Of a stretch of 64,000 nt of DNA, positions 34,604 to 42,921 are shown in pieces. A program made the translations under genes and the position numbers. The stretch comes from JBNRMR01 sp050942895 (GTDB lineage: Bacteria > Bacillota > Clostridia > Christensenellales > UBA1750): assembly GCA_050942895.1 (NCBI GenBank), contig JBMNOE010000001.1, positions 1 through 64,000 of the forward strand, written 5' to 3'. The notes beneath the pieces were generated by a model. It ran no database searches, was not told the origin of the DNA, and saw only the letters and a program-made list of their open reading frames with translations. Every line of letters begins with the position of its first letter. Within the stretch, counting starts at the first letter, position 1.

Positions 34604-36745
34604 TCAGTCTATCAGATCATACTGCGTGGAGATATTCTCCAGCGCGGGAGTCATGCTGCCGCCGGTCGCATCGTTATATCTCAGGCGAAGCTGCGGGCTT
34701 TGAACATCGTGAGTGTAGTCATCCACGATGGCGACCTCGCCTATGCCCGCCGCGTAAACCGCGTACAGACTATCTATCTTTATCACAAGGCAGTTTTCAT
34801 AGACCGTGCCCCTGATGCTGACATCATATGAAACCTCGGCTATCTCCTTGTTGCCCTCGCTGTCGCTCCAGGTCATACCTGCCTTGGCCCCTGCGGGAAC
34901 CACCAGCGCCGTGGAGCCGGATGTCTCCGTGTAGGAATAAAGGGCGCCGTCCCGGCCGAAGAAATGCTCTATCTTGCCCCTATCCAGCGAGGCTCCGTCA
35001 GTGATGAACCTGCTGACAATCGCGCTTCCCGAGGAGGGCTTCGCCGTGTAGTAGATCAGGTTGCCCACCGGATATGCAACGCCGTAGGTCATGTCGCGGT
35101 TGGCCTGGGGAACATATGCCAGCGCATTTGAAACCGCCTCACCCCTGGCCATGATATCGCTGACTGCTATGGCCGAAACATCCGGAAAGCGCTCAGGCTC
35201 CTGGCTTAAAGTGGGCTCAGGGCTTTCCTCGGGCGTTTCCTCCGGGCCCAAACTCACGGCCGGGTCAGGAGTAGGTGTAAGGAGCGGGTCTAAGCTGGGG
35301 GATGGGCTTCCATAAGCCTGGGCCGTCGTGGCCGCGGGCTTTAATATGTCCGGTATGCCGTCTGAAATCTGGTTGAGTATCAGCCTTATCAGCACTATGG
35401 CCACCGCCACCACCGCCAGTATAACGGCGATTGCTATCAGTATTTTTATTATGCTGTATGTGGCTCTGACAGCCCCTGAGCGGCCTTTGTTTTCCTCGCT
35501 GTCCGGCTCCCTTTCCTGCCAGGGCTTGGCTGCCTGGGTTTGCGGCCTTGGCAAAGGCTGACGGCGGGAGTTCGATATATTCCCCATGTTCCCTGCCTGA
35601 GGTTTTTCATCGCCTATGGGGGTGTTTCTGGAGGTGCTCTGGAAGCTGTGGGTGCCTCTGTAGGCCACCGTCATATTGTCATCGTCGGCATCCTGGGCGA
35701 TCAACACGGCGTTGTAGAACTCCAGCATGGTCTGATATCGGTTCTCCGCCTTCACGCTCATGGCCTTTAAAAGCACCTGCTCCTGCGCGGGGGGTATGGC
35801 GCAATATTTGCTTGGCGGTTCCAGGTTATCCGTCTCCAGCCTGTCCAGCGACTCCGGCGGAACCTTGCCGGTAATCGCCCTGTAGACAGTGGCCGCCACT
35901 GCATAGACATCTGTCCAGGGGCCCTGCTTGCCATGGGAGCGGTACTGCTCCTCTGGGGCATAGCCGGGCTTTAGTATTATCGACATCGACTTTGCCCCGC
36001 CAATTATCTGCCTGGCGGCGCCGAAGTCGATTATCCGCACATTGCCCTGGCTTGTCAGAAAAATATTGTCCGGGCTTATATCCCTGTGGAGCATGCCCAC
36101 GCTGTGAACCGCCGTTAAAGCGCCGGTTATTACGGGCAGAAGCTCCTGGCGGACTCGCTCATAGGGCATGGGGCCCTTTTCAGCCAGGTATTGGCGCAGG
36201 TTCATGCCCTCCAGATATATCATAACCAGATACGCGGTGCCGTTCGCCCTGAAAAAGTCTCTCACTGAAACGATGCCGGGGTTGCCCTCAAACCTTGCCA
36301 GGTTTCTGGCCTCCTCCAAAAAGCGCCTGATGCCCTCCTCGAAGCGCTCCTTGGCCTCGCCTGCGTGGGCCACCACCCTTCCCCCGGGCTCCCTGCTGGC
36401 ATAATCCTGCACAAGATATTCCTTGACAGCAAGCTTGATTCCCAAAACCGTGTCATAGGCAAGGTAGGTGATGCCAAAGCCCCCGTGGCCTATCACTTTC
36501 CCGATCAGATATTTCTTGGCCAGCATGGCTCCGGGCTTAAGGTAAACGGGGGATACTTCCTGATTTCTGTCATAGCCGCAAAGGGGACAAATTTCCCGGC
36601 TTTGCATCGTCATGCAGCCGTAGCATATCCTCGCCCCGTTTTTTTCATTCTTTTCATCTTTTTTGTTTTTTTCGTTTTTATCGCTATTTGTATCTGGGCT
36701 ATTCTCGCCGGGGAAATCCTGCCTCCCGCTTTTCCTGTCAGACAT
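34604..36745 (-). CDS. Membrane Ser/Thr protein kinase with N-terminal zinc ribbon
   Basis: The 713-residue protein has four parts. A Lys/Asn/Glu-rich start leads to a zinc ribbon (CYGCMTMQ...CPLCGYD, about 41-58). The kinase domain (about 75-345) has GHGGFGITYLAYD, a Lys in KLAVKEYL, HRDISPDNI near 218 and DFGAARQ. One membrane helix lies at about 432-460. An extracytoplasmic Pro-rich linker and beta-rich sensor domain follow. In the catalytic loop the usual Lys is Ser (HRDIS), a variant common in this bacterial subgroup. ATG 36745 has AGGGAGG 7 bp upstream. It is the third gene after the PP2C phosphatase and the trypsin-FHA protein, so it is probably the kinase whose output the FHA domain reads and PP2C resets. 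That link is inferred from position. Confidence 0.87.
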   Translation of the reverse strand: MSDRKSGRQDFPGENSPDTNSDKNEKNKKDEKNEKNGARICYGCMTMQSREICPLCGYDRNQEVSPVYLKPGAMLAKKYLIGKVIGHGGFGITYLAYDTVLGIKLAVKEYLVQDYASREPGGRVVAHAGEAKERFEEGIRRFLEEARNLARFEGNPGIVSVRDFFRANGTAYLVMIYLEGMNLRQYLAEKGPMPYERVRQELLPVITGALTAVHSVGMLHRDISPDNIFLTSQGNVRIIDFGAARQIIGGAKSMSIILKPGYAPEEQYRSHGKQGPWTDVYAVAATVYRAITGKVPPESLDRLETDNLEPPSKYCAIPPAQEQVLLKAMSVKAENRYQTMLEFYNAVLIAQDADDDNMTVAYRGTHSFQSTSRNTPIGDEKPQAGNMGNISNSRRQPLPRPQTQAAKPWQEREPDSEENKGRSGAVRATYSIIKILIAIAVILAVVAVAIVLIRLILNQISDGIPDILKPAATTAQAYGSPSPSLDPLLTPTPDPAVSLGPEETPEESPEPTLSQEPERFPDVSAIAVSDIMARGEAVSNALAYVPQANRDMTYGVAYPVGNLIYYTAKPSSGSAIVSRFITDGASLDRGKIEHFFGRDGALYSYTETSGSTALVVPAGAKAGMTWSDSEGNKEIAEVSYDVSIRGTVYENCLVIKIDSLYAVYAAGIGEVAIVDDYTHDVQSPQLRLRYNDATGGSMTPALENISTQYDLID

Positions 36746-36851
36746 CAGCACACCTCCCTTCCCTTAATTTCATTGTCCTTTATAACGAGCTTCCCCAAAA
36801 TATTTTCAAAAGCAACCGCTTCGGCAGGCGCTTTTATGAAAGCAAGGGACA

Positions 36852-38327
36852 TTATATTTCCTCCAGATCCAGCCTGAACATCTCTTCTTTATCGCTCAGA
36901 TAGAACTCCGCGCCGGCCTCCATGATAATCGGACTGCCCTTTTCAAGGCGCTTTCCGCCTTCTCTGAATGTTCCGTTGGTGGATAAATCCGTGATCTCAA
37001 ACCTTCCGGAGCGCATGTCGTATGCAATCCTTACATGACGCCTGCTGATGCTGGTCATATCCATGGGATAAACAAGCTGGCATGTGGACGCATCCCTGCC
37101 TATCAGCACCTGCGAGCCCACCGGCACCACGCCGCCGGCGAAAAAGCCGCTCATTGCCCTGACAACGGGCCTCTTTGCCGGGCCTCTTTCTTCAACCCGC
37201 TTTGTCACCGCACTTTTTTCCTGCAATGGAGCGACCGTCGCTCCGCCCTTGCCAAAAGCGGCGGAGGGCATTGGCATTGGCCTTGGAGAAATTTCAGCCC
37301 GGTAGCCCGCGTTGCTTCGCTCCGCCACAGGCGCGGAAGGCCGGGCCTCGTCCCTTTCGGCTTCCTCGGTCTTTTTGTCCTTCATCCGCAGGAAAAGCGC
37401 CACTATCAAAAGCGCTATGGCCAGCGCTGCCAGCGCGATGCCTATCTTCAAAAGCATATCGTAAGTATCTCCCCTCTGTTGTTCATCAGGCGAAAGCGGA
37501 GCCAGCAGGCTTTCGCTTTCTTGAGACTGCTCCGGCGAAGCTGTGATTTCGCCCTGCTGAACGGAGCCTTGCGTGAAGTCGCCAATCATGGTATATGGTA
37601 TGGACTCAAGATCCAGCGCTTCTATCAGCCTTTCTATGTAAACCGCGCCGTTTATATCATCGCTCACGGTGCTCTTTATGGTGATTATGCCTATCACGCT
37701 GCCGCTTTCCTTGTGAAAGAGCGGGCCGCCGGAGTTGCCGGGGTTGACGGTTGCATCCACCTGATAATATTCGATGTCATTGAGCTTCGTCTTTTTCGAT
37801 ATTGTGCCGGTGGTTATAGTCACATCCCCCGGGTATGCCGTGTTGCGATCGGTGATATCATAGTCCGGGAAGCCGAATGTGTATATCTGATCCCCCTGCG
37901 CCGCTATTTCGCTGCTCCCAATGGGCAGGGGCGGCTTGTTGATGGGCTTTTCCAGCTTAAGCACCGCCACGTCCACCTGGGAAAGGGATATCGCCACCGA
38001 GCAACTGACAAAATGGTCGCGGTTCATCCAGACCATTATATTATCCTTGTATTCTTCAATAACATGGTTGCTTGTAGCCACATAAGAAACCGGCGCGCTG
38101 TCGCCCAGGGCAAAGCCTGTACCCAAGGTGATGACCGTGCCGTTTTCATCGATGGTGGCTATTCTGAATATGGAAGCGCTCACATCCTTCACGGTGACGG
38201 GCGATTGCTGCAAGGGGCCCGCGCCGCCGGAACCGACGGAAGCCAAAGCAAGGGCCGGAACGAGCGCGCAGGCAAAGACCGCGGCCATCATCGCCCGCAG
38301 CATCCGCTTTGCGTATCTCATCCCCAT
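36852..38327 (-). CDS. Membrane-anchored trypsin-like protease with cytoplasmic FHA domain
   Basis: The 491-residue protein starts with a signal-like helix (about 9-30). A chymotrypsin-fold protease follows with the catalytic triad His88 (TSNHVIEE), Asp119 (SQVDVAVLKL) and Ser199 (NPGNSGGPLF), as in HtrA/DegP enzymes but with no PDZ domain. A membrane helix near 290-312 leads into the cytoplasm. The C-terminal FHA domain (about 400-485) has VLIGRDAS, SISRRHVRI and DLSTNGTF, which bind phosphothreonine peptides. The topology puts the protease outside and the phosphopeptide reader inside, so kinase signals could control external proteolysis, or the reverse. Neighbours on the same strand encode a PP2C phosphatase (70 bp upstream) and a Ser/Thr kinase (about 105 bp downstream). 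Confidence 0.88.
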   Translation of the reverse strand: MGMRYAKRMLRAMMAAVFACALVPALALASVGSGGAGPLQQSPVTVKDVSASIFRIATIDENGTVITLGTGFALGDSAPVSYVATSNHVIEEYKDNIMVWMNRDHFVSCSVAISLSQVDVAVLKLEKPINKPPLPIGSSEIAAQGDQIYTFGFPDYDITDRNTAYPGDVTITTGTISKKTKLNDIEYYQVDATVNPGNSGGPLFHKESGSVIGIITIKSTVSDDINGAVYIERLIEALDLESIPYTMIGDFTQGSVQQGEITASPEQSQESESLLAPLSPDEQQRGDTYDMLLKIGIALAALAIALLIVALFLRMKDKKTEEAERDEARPSAPVAERSNAGYRAEISPRPMPMPSAAFGKGGATVAPLQEKSAVTKRVEERGPAKRPVVRAMSGFFAGGVVPVGSQVLIGRDASTCQLVYPMDMTSISRRHVRIAYDMRSGRFEITDLSTNGTFREGGKRLEKGSPIIMEAGAEFYLSDKEEMFRLDLEEI

Positions 38328-38396
38328 CCCACCTTTTTGTTTTTTACTTCTATGCTTCTATGCTTCTTTTCATGAAGACAATTTTCGTACCGCTGT

Positions 38397-39302
38397 TTAT
38401 TCCAGCACTGTAAGCGAAATCGCCGTAAGATTATCCTGCGTGGGGCTTTGCAAAACCAGCGCAGCCTTGGCCACCTCTTTCGCCCCGCCCCTGCGCAGGG
38501 CTTTGATCATGCCTTCGCTGTCGATGCTCCTGTATACGCCATCAGTTACGAGAAGAATCATATCGCCCTTGCTAAGCGCAATCGGACCTTCGCCGATGTT
38601 AACCCTGGTGAGCTGCTCCCGGCCTATAAAGCTGGTCAGATGCTCGCTCTCGGGGTGCTCAGCCGCCTCCTCGGGGGTGATGCCCGTCTTTAAAAGATCA
38701 TAATAGAAGATATGATCCTGGCCCAGCTGATTCAAAACACCCGACCTTAGCATGTAAAGCCTCGAGTCTCCCACGGAGCCGTAGCTCAGGCCTCTTTCAT
38801 CCAAAACGGCGACAACAGCTGTGGTGCCGCCCCGGCCCCTGCAAAGGCTGTAAACCTCCTGGCTGGCCTTCTCCAGGGCGCTTTTTATGTTTTGGGAAAT
38901 ATCGCTTCCAATGCTCTGGGCCGACATCGCTTCCATTATTACCCGCACCGCCAGCTTGGAGGATTCTTCGCCCTTTGCCATGCCGCCCATGCCGTCGCAG
39001 ACGACGCACAGAAGTCTGCCGTCCTCAAAGCTTATGCCGTATGAATCCTGCTGAGTCTCCCTACTGCCCGCATCCTGGGCCTTTCCCAGGGCAATCTTCC
39101 TGCCGCCTATCTGCACCAGCTCGCCCCCGGAGCCATACCCTTCCCGAAACTGAATCGGAACCAGATCCACCACAGGTGAATGGTCAGCTCTGTTCTTTCG
39201 CCGGCGCAGCAAAATGAGCCAGACCGCTATGGCGCCCGCCGCCACCGCAACGGTGATTATGGCCGCGGCTATGGTAATAATGCTATGAGAGTCGGTCATC
39301 AT
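38397..39302 (-). CDS. Membrane-anchored PP2C-type protein phosphatase
   Basis: The 301-residue protein has one N-terminal membrane helix (about 9-31), then a PPM/PP2C domain. Metal-binding motifs are present: SRETQQDSYGISFEDG, VVCDGMGGMAKGEESS, SVGDSRLYML, LLVTDGV and the final DNLTAISL. Such Mn/Mg phosphatases remove phosphate from the targets of Hanks-type kinases. An N-terminal anchor is less usual than soluble PrpC/Stp forms and should keep it beside the kinase. It overlaps the end of the upstream GNAT gene by 20 bp and precedes the trypsin-FHA gene, so it is in the same operon. Confidence 0.9.
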   Translation of the reverse strand: MMTDSHSIITIAAAIITVAVAAGAIAVWLILLRRRKNRADHSPVVDLVPIQFREGYGSGGELVQIGGRKIALGKAQDAGSRETQQDSYGISFEDGRLLCVVCDGMGGMAKGEESSKLAVRVIMEAMSAQSIGSDISQNIKSALEKASQEVYSLCRGRGGTTAVVAVLDERGLSYGSVGDSRLYMLRSGVLNQLGQDHIFYYDLLKTGITPEEAAEHPESEHLTSFIGREQLTRVNIGEGPIALSKGDMILLVTDGVYRSIDSEGMIKALRRGGAKEVAKAALVLQSPTQDNLTAISLTVLE

Positions 39303-39864
39303 TTTTACCTTTCATGCTCTCTTTTTCGCACTTCCTTTTCGCGTATTCCTCTGCCGTCATGCTGTAGCAGTGCTTGTCGACGATGGTTCCGTCATACAGG
39401 TTTGTGGCTTTGCGCATGATGCCCTCCGGAGTAAAGCCGGTTTTTTCTATCACCCTTTTGGATCTTTCGTTGAAATCAAAATGATATACCGCCAGTATCT
39501 CCAGGCCCATTTCCTCAAAGGCAAAGCTGATGACCGCCTCGCAGGCCTCCGGGATATAGCCCTTCCCCCAATAGGAGGGGTTCAGCACATAGCCCAGCAT
39601 CCTGGCGCCTTCATAGGGCCTTGAGCTGTCCTTGTGAATGCCAACGCTGCCGATAACCTTGCCGCCTTCTTTAAGCGCCACCGCCCAAGTGTCATCATCC
39701 TCGATGAAACGCTTAAGTATCTGGCGGGTCAGCTCCAGACAGCCATGGGGCGCCCAGCCGGCGTTCGGCCCCACCAGCGGGTCTTTTGCGTATTCGTACA
39801 TATCCTCAGCGTCCCCCTCCCGCCATGGGCGAAGGATCAGCCTTTTTGTGTAAAGCTCCTTCAT
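39283..39864 (-). CDS. GNAT acetyltransferase, RimJ/RimL type
   Basis: A 193-residue acetyl-CoA-dependent acetyltransferase: TKRLILRPWREGDAEDMYEY at the N-terminus, NPSYWGKGYIPEACEAVISF at the cofactor loop, and NERSKRVIEKTGFTPEG near the C-terminus. These are typical of the RimJ/RimL/YdaF group. The C-terminus is unusually Lys/Glu-rich, and its last codons overlap the PP2C start, suggesting coupled translation. It lies 69 bp after the HAD-thymidylate kinase gene. Whether it modifies a component of the signalling cluster or is a bystander is unknown. Confidence 0.85.
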   Translation of the reverse strand: MKELYTKRLILRPWREGDAEDMYEYAKDPLVGPNAGWAPHGCLELTRQILKRFIEDDDTWAVALKEGGKVIGSVGIHKDSSRPYEGARMLGYVLNPSYWGKGYIPEACEAVISFAFEEMGLEILAVYHFDFNERSKRVIEKTGFTPEGIMRKATNLYDGTIVDKHCYSMTAEEYAKRKCEKESMKGKNDDRLS

Positions 39865-39933
39865 CGATATTCCCCTGCTGCTTTTTTGCTGCTTTTTGCT
39901 GCTTGTATTTCTTCTCCATCGCGCGCTTTGCGC

Positions 39934-41199
39934 CTAGTCAAAAAGAAAACGATCCAAATCATCCTTTATTATATCAAATATATCCCTGCTTGGGCAAGTT
40001 GCGTCCAGCACAAGCACCCTTTGGGGACAGTCCTCCTTTATCTTGAGGAAGCCCTGCTCCACCCTCTCCTTGAAGTCGTAGCCCTCACCCTCGATTCTGT
40101 CGGAATTTTTCTTCCTCCGCCCTTCAAGGCGCCTTGGGTCGGCGTGGAATAAATATGTTCTGTGAGGCATAACGCCGTCCACGGCTCTTTTGTTCACTTC
40201 CAGCACAAATTCCCTGCCGAGGCCCCTGCCGTGGCCCTGATAGGCCAGGGAGCTGTCCACATATCTGTCGCATATGACCACCTTCCCCTGCTCAAGGGCG
40301 GGCCTTATCACCTGACGCACATGCTGGGCTCTTGCAGCGGCGTAGAGCAATGCCTCGGCCACCGGTTCCATGTCGCTGTTGGAATTGTCCAAAAGAATTT
40401 CTCTTATCTTGTCGGAGATGGGGCAGCCCCCCGGCTCGAATGTCTTGATGACGCTTTCGCCCCTTTGGCTCAAATATTTTTCAAGCATGTTAATCTGGGT
40501 GGTTTTTCCCGCGCCGTCCCCGCCCTCATATGTGATGAAAAGCCCCAAGACCCCCAGCGCCGCCGCCGCTTCCCGCACTGTCTGCGCAAAATATTCGCTG
40601 CCGGCAGCCTCGGATTCCTCTTTGCTTCCAAAGCCCCAGCCCGCATAAACGCAGGGTATCCCCGCTTCATGGGCGGCTTCAACATCGCCCTTTCTGTCGC
40701 CCACCATGATGGCGTTCTGCGCCCCCGCTATCTGCAGTATTTTCAGTATATTCTCCGTCTTGATCGACCTTCTGTCGTTCATTCCCGCGCCGTAAACGCC
40801 TTCAAAAAACCGGATAAGGCCGGATGACTCCAGCATTTTCTGCGCTGTTTCCCGGGGCTTGTTGGTGGCCACATACAGCCTTGCCCCGCCGGCCCTCAGC
40901 CGCTCAAGAAGCTGAGTTATTCCAGTATATATGCTATAGCCCGAAAGCCCAAACTCAGTGTAATGCCTCCTGTAGCTGGAAACCATCTCCATGGTTTTTT
41001 CATCGTCAAAGCCGCAGAAGCTTCCAATGCTCTCAAAAAGGGGCGGCCCGATGAAAGTTTTCATGGCTTCCTCGCTGCAATCAACCTGATACTCGTCAAA
41101 GACGATTCGCAGTGTATCAAAAACGCCCTGGCCTGTGTCCATCAAAGTGCCATCGAAGTCGAATATAACGGTTCTTTTCGTCCCTTGAAGATTGTGCAT
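39934..41199 (-). CDS. tmk: HAD phosphatase - thymidylate kinase fusion
   Basis: One 421-residue frame holds two enzymes. Residues 1-215 are a Gph-type HAD hydrolase. Asp14 and Asp16 in VIFDFDGTLMD are the nucleophile and acid/base, YVATNKPRETAQKM is motif II-III, and MVGDRKGDVEAAHEAG is motif IV. From about 216 the protein is thymidylate kinase, which makes dTDP from dTMP. It has the P-loop EGGDGAGKTTQ, then EPGG, CDRYVDSSLAYQGHGRG, and a short lid. Both catalytic sets are present and no stop or shift lies between them, so both could be active. GGAGG precedes the ATG. In many bacteria tmk stands alone or near holB; I know of no routine fusion with this HAD class. It heads the minus-strand run into GNAT, PP2C, trypsin-FHA and kinase. 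Confidence 0.88.
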   Translation of the reverse strand: MHNLQGTKRTVIFDFDGTLMDTGQGVFDTLRIVFDEYQVDCSEEAMKTFIGPPLFESIGSFCGFDDEKTMEMVSSYRRHYTEFGLSGYSIYTGITQLLERLRAGGARLYVATNKPRETAQKMLESSGLIRFFEGVYGAGMNDRRSIKTENILKILQIAGAQNAIMVGDRKGDVEAAHEAGIPCVYAGWGFGSKEESEAAGSEYFAQTVREAAAALGVLGLFITYEGGDGAGKTTQINMLEKYLSQRGESVIKTFEPGGCPISDKIREILLDNSNSDMEPVAEALLYAAARAQHVRQVIRPALEQGKVVICDRYVDSSLAYQGHGRGLGREFVLEVNKRAVDGVMPHRTYLFHADPRRLEGRRKKNSDRIEGEGYDFKERVEQGFLKIKEDCPQRVLVLDATCPSRDIFDIIKDDLDRFLFD

Positions 41200-41314
41200 G
41201 AATATCCTCCGCGTTTAAGCGATCTGCTTCTTCAGCCATATGATTATAGCACAGATGGCACCTTAATATAAAGAGAAAGAACTGATAAAGAGCTGATATT
41301 GATTATTTTGCCCA

Positions 41315-41343
41315 TTGACCCCGGGCCGGCAGGGAATTAAGAT
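41315..41343 (+). promoter_or_regulatory. Possible promoter of the HD-domain gene
   Basis: TTGACC (41315-41320) is 17 bp from TAAGAT (41338-41343). The start codon is about 60 bp further on. The -10 box is only moderate. Confidence 0.4.
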
Positions 41344-41401
41344 ATATCTGTAACGGTTTATTAATGAAAATATAAGAAATCGTGAGGGAACGTGAGGAAA
41401 A

Positions 41402-41875
41402 ATGAGCGAAAGATTATCTAAGATTCAAAATTCCGTTCATGATATGATAGCCGCCATGCCTGACAGCCAAGCTCGCACTAAGTTTTGTGTTCATTCCGGC
41501 GGCGTTTCTTTGGTCTGCGCACTGCTGGCAGCAAAAAGAGGGCTTGACGCGGAACTGGCTTCGGCCATCGGCCTTTTGCACGACATATACGCCATCGCAA
41601 AAGGCACATATGAAGCACATGATGTTTTGGGCGCTGAAATGGCGGCGGAAATTTTGGCAAGGCAAGGGGGCTTTTCCCGGGAGGAAATACGCGCCGTCCA
41701 CAGCGCGATTTTGCGTCACGACGCCCTTGACGACTTCAGCCACGGCCACTATGACGAACTTTTGAAGGATGCCGACGTGCTCCAGCCCTTTTACCAGAAC
41801 ATGCAAAGCCTTGAAGCCGTCTCCCCCCAACGCAGGGCAAGAATGGAAAGACTTTTAAAAGAGCTTGGTGTTTGA
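41402..41875 (+). CDS. HD-domain phosphohydrolase-like protein
   Basis: The 157-residue protein has the HD-superfamily metal ligands in order: CVHSGGVSLV, the doublet GLLHDIYAIAKGTYEAH, AVHSAILRHD, and KDADVLQPF. These small single-domain HD proteins are usually predicted nucleotide or sugar-phosphate phosphohydrolases. GAGG lies just before the ATG. It reads with the following GNAT gene (61 bp gap). The substrate is unknown. Confidence 0.8.
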   Translation: MSERLSKIQNSVHDMIAAMPDSQARTKFCVHSGGVSLVCALLAAKRGLDAELASAIGLLHDIYAIAKGTYEAHDVLGAEMAAEILARQGGFSREEIRAVHSAILRHDALDDFSHGHYDELLKDADVLQPFYQNMQSLEAVSPQRRARMERLLKELGV

Positions 41876-41936
41876 GCATATTGTCTAATCCCGGCGCCGC
41901 ATTCTGCCGCTGCATCGACGAAGGGGGTGAGAGCCT

Positions 41937-42440
41937 GTGAAAATAAGAGTCGCTTCTGATCATGAGGACTCACAGTCTGCCAGCGCCATATACGCTGAAA
42001 GCTGGAAAGCGGCATACAAGGATATTTTCAGCTGGCAGGTTCTTGGCATTATCACACCGGATTATTGGGTGAAATCCTTTGATGGCAATTATACCTCCAA
42101 TCGCTTTGAGATTGCCATTATCCATAGGGATGGCAAGGATATTGGCGCGGGCGGCTTTGGCCTGTCACGAGACTATAGTAATTGGGGAGAGATCACTTCA
42201 ATATATCTGCTGCCCAGCGCCTGGGGAAGCGGCGCCGGTAAAGCGCTTCTTGATTTCATGGTTTTGCAGCTTAAAAAACAGGGCTTTAAAAACATCCATC
42301 TTTGGATGCTATCAGATAACAAAAGAGCCGCACGCTTCTATGAAAAATGCGGCTCCTCCCCAACCGGAGGCCGCAGGGACATTTCTTTTGGAGGCGAAAT
42401 CAAAGCAGAACATGAGCTTTCTTTTTCTATCGAAGCATAA
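41937..42440 (+). CDS. GNAT acetyltransferase
   Basis: A 167-residue acetyltransferase beginning at GTG 41937 behind an AGGGGGTGA site. It has the family core YLLPSAWGSGAGKALLDFMV (the acetyl-CoA loop) and the conserved NKRAARFYEKCG near the C-terminus. The segment IYAESWKAAYKDIFS at the start is typical of the GNAT group acting on small amines or aminoglycoside-like molecules. The substrate is unknown. It is the last intact gene before the recombinase remnant. Confidence 0.85.
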   Translation: MKIRVASDHEDSQSASAIYAESWKAAYKDIFSWQVLGIITPDYWVKSFDGNYTSNRFEIAIIHRDGKDIGAGGFGLSRDYSNWGEITSIYLLPSAWGSGAGKALLDFMVLQLKKQGFKNIHLWMLSDNKRAARFYEKCGSSPTGGRRDISFGGEIKAEHELSFSIEA

Positions 42441-42525
42441 ACGGCGCAAAATAAAGAGCCCCCCAAGGCAGTCCGTCATAAGACAGTATGAAAACAAAAA
42501 CTGTTAATGGGCACCTGCCAAGTGA

Positions 42526-42810
42526 AATGTCAAAAACAAGCGTATCGTTCTGCATGCAAACGGGAAGTTGAGTGAGATTCGCTTTGAGGAATTGTCCTCC
42601 GATTATGAAACTGAACAGGCCGACTTTGAAAACAAGCCGGAACAGTGGCAGACAGAACTTACGGAGCAGAAGCAGCATACCGAAGATGTAGAACGGTTTA
42701 TCCGCAAATGCAAGCAGTACACAGACTTAACGGAATTGACACCGACTACTTTGAATGATTTGGTTAGCAAGGTATTTGTGGAATCCCCGGAATATAAAGA
42801 AATGGCGTAG
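42526..42810 (+). pseudogene. Serine recombinase C-terminal remnant (DUF4368-like)
   Basis: The frame, open from 42526, reads LHANGKLSEIRFEELSSDYE and then a coiled coil ending in DVERFIRKCKQYTDLTELT, TLNDLVSKVFV. This is the C-terminal DUF4368 region of serine recombinases carried by Firmicutes conjugative elements. The catalytic, helix and zinc-ribbon parts are missing, and the usual C-terminal strand after SKVFV is cut short. It lies between unrelated genes and is a scar of a lost element. It is not the same sequence as the recombinase end at 2-730. Confidence 0.8.
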
Positions 42811-42827
42811 CTCTTACGCTACGCCAT
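42802..42827. terminator. Palindromic hairpin at the end of the recombinase remnant
   Basis: ATGGCGTAGC and GCTACGCCAT form a perfect 10-bp stem with a 6-nt loop, and the left arm contains the remnant's stop codon. On the minus strand it is followed by TTTCTTTATATT, so it may end the ABC-exporter transcript. Confidence 0.5.
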
Positions 42828-42921
42828 GCTTCATCAAATACTGTCTTATTAAGGACTGGCTCAAAGACACTCTTTTTATTTTGATTCTATTATTCTCTCT
42901 ATTATGCTTTCTATGTTTTCT

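Noticed and set aside
37035..38375. 446-residue open frame on the plus strand
   Set aside because: It is antisense to the trypsin-FHA gene, whose catalytic and FHA motifs are unmistakable. The antisense product is His/Arg-rich and featureless.
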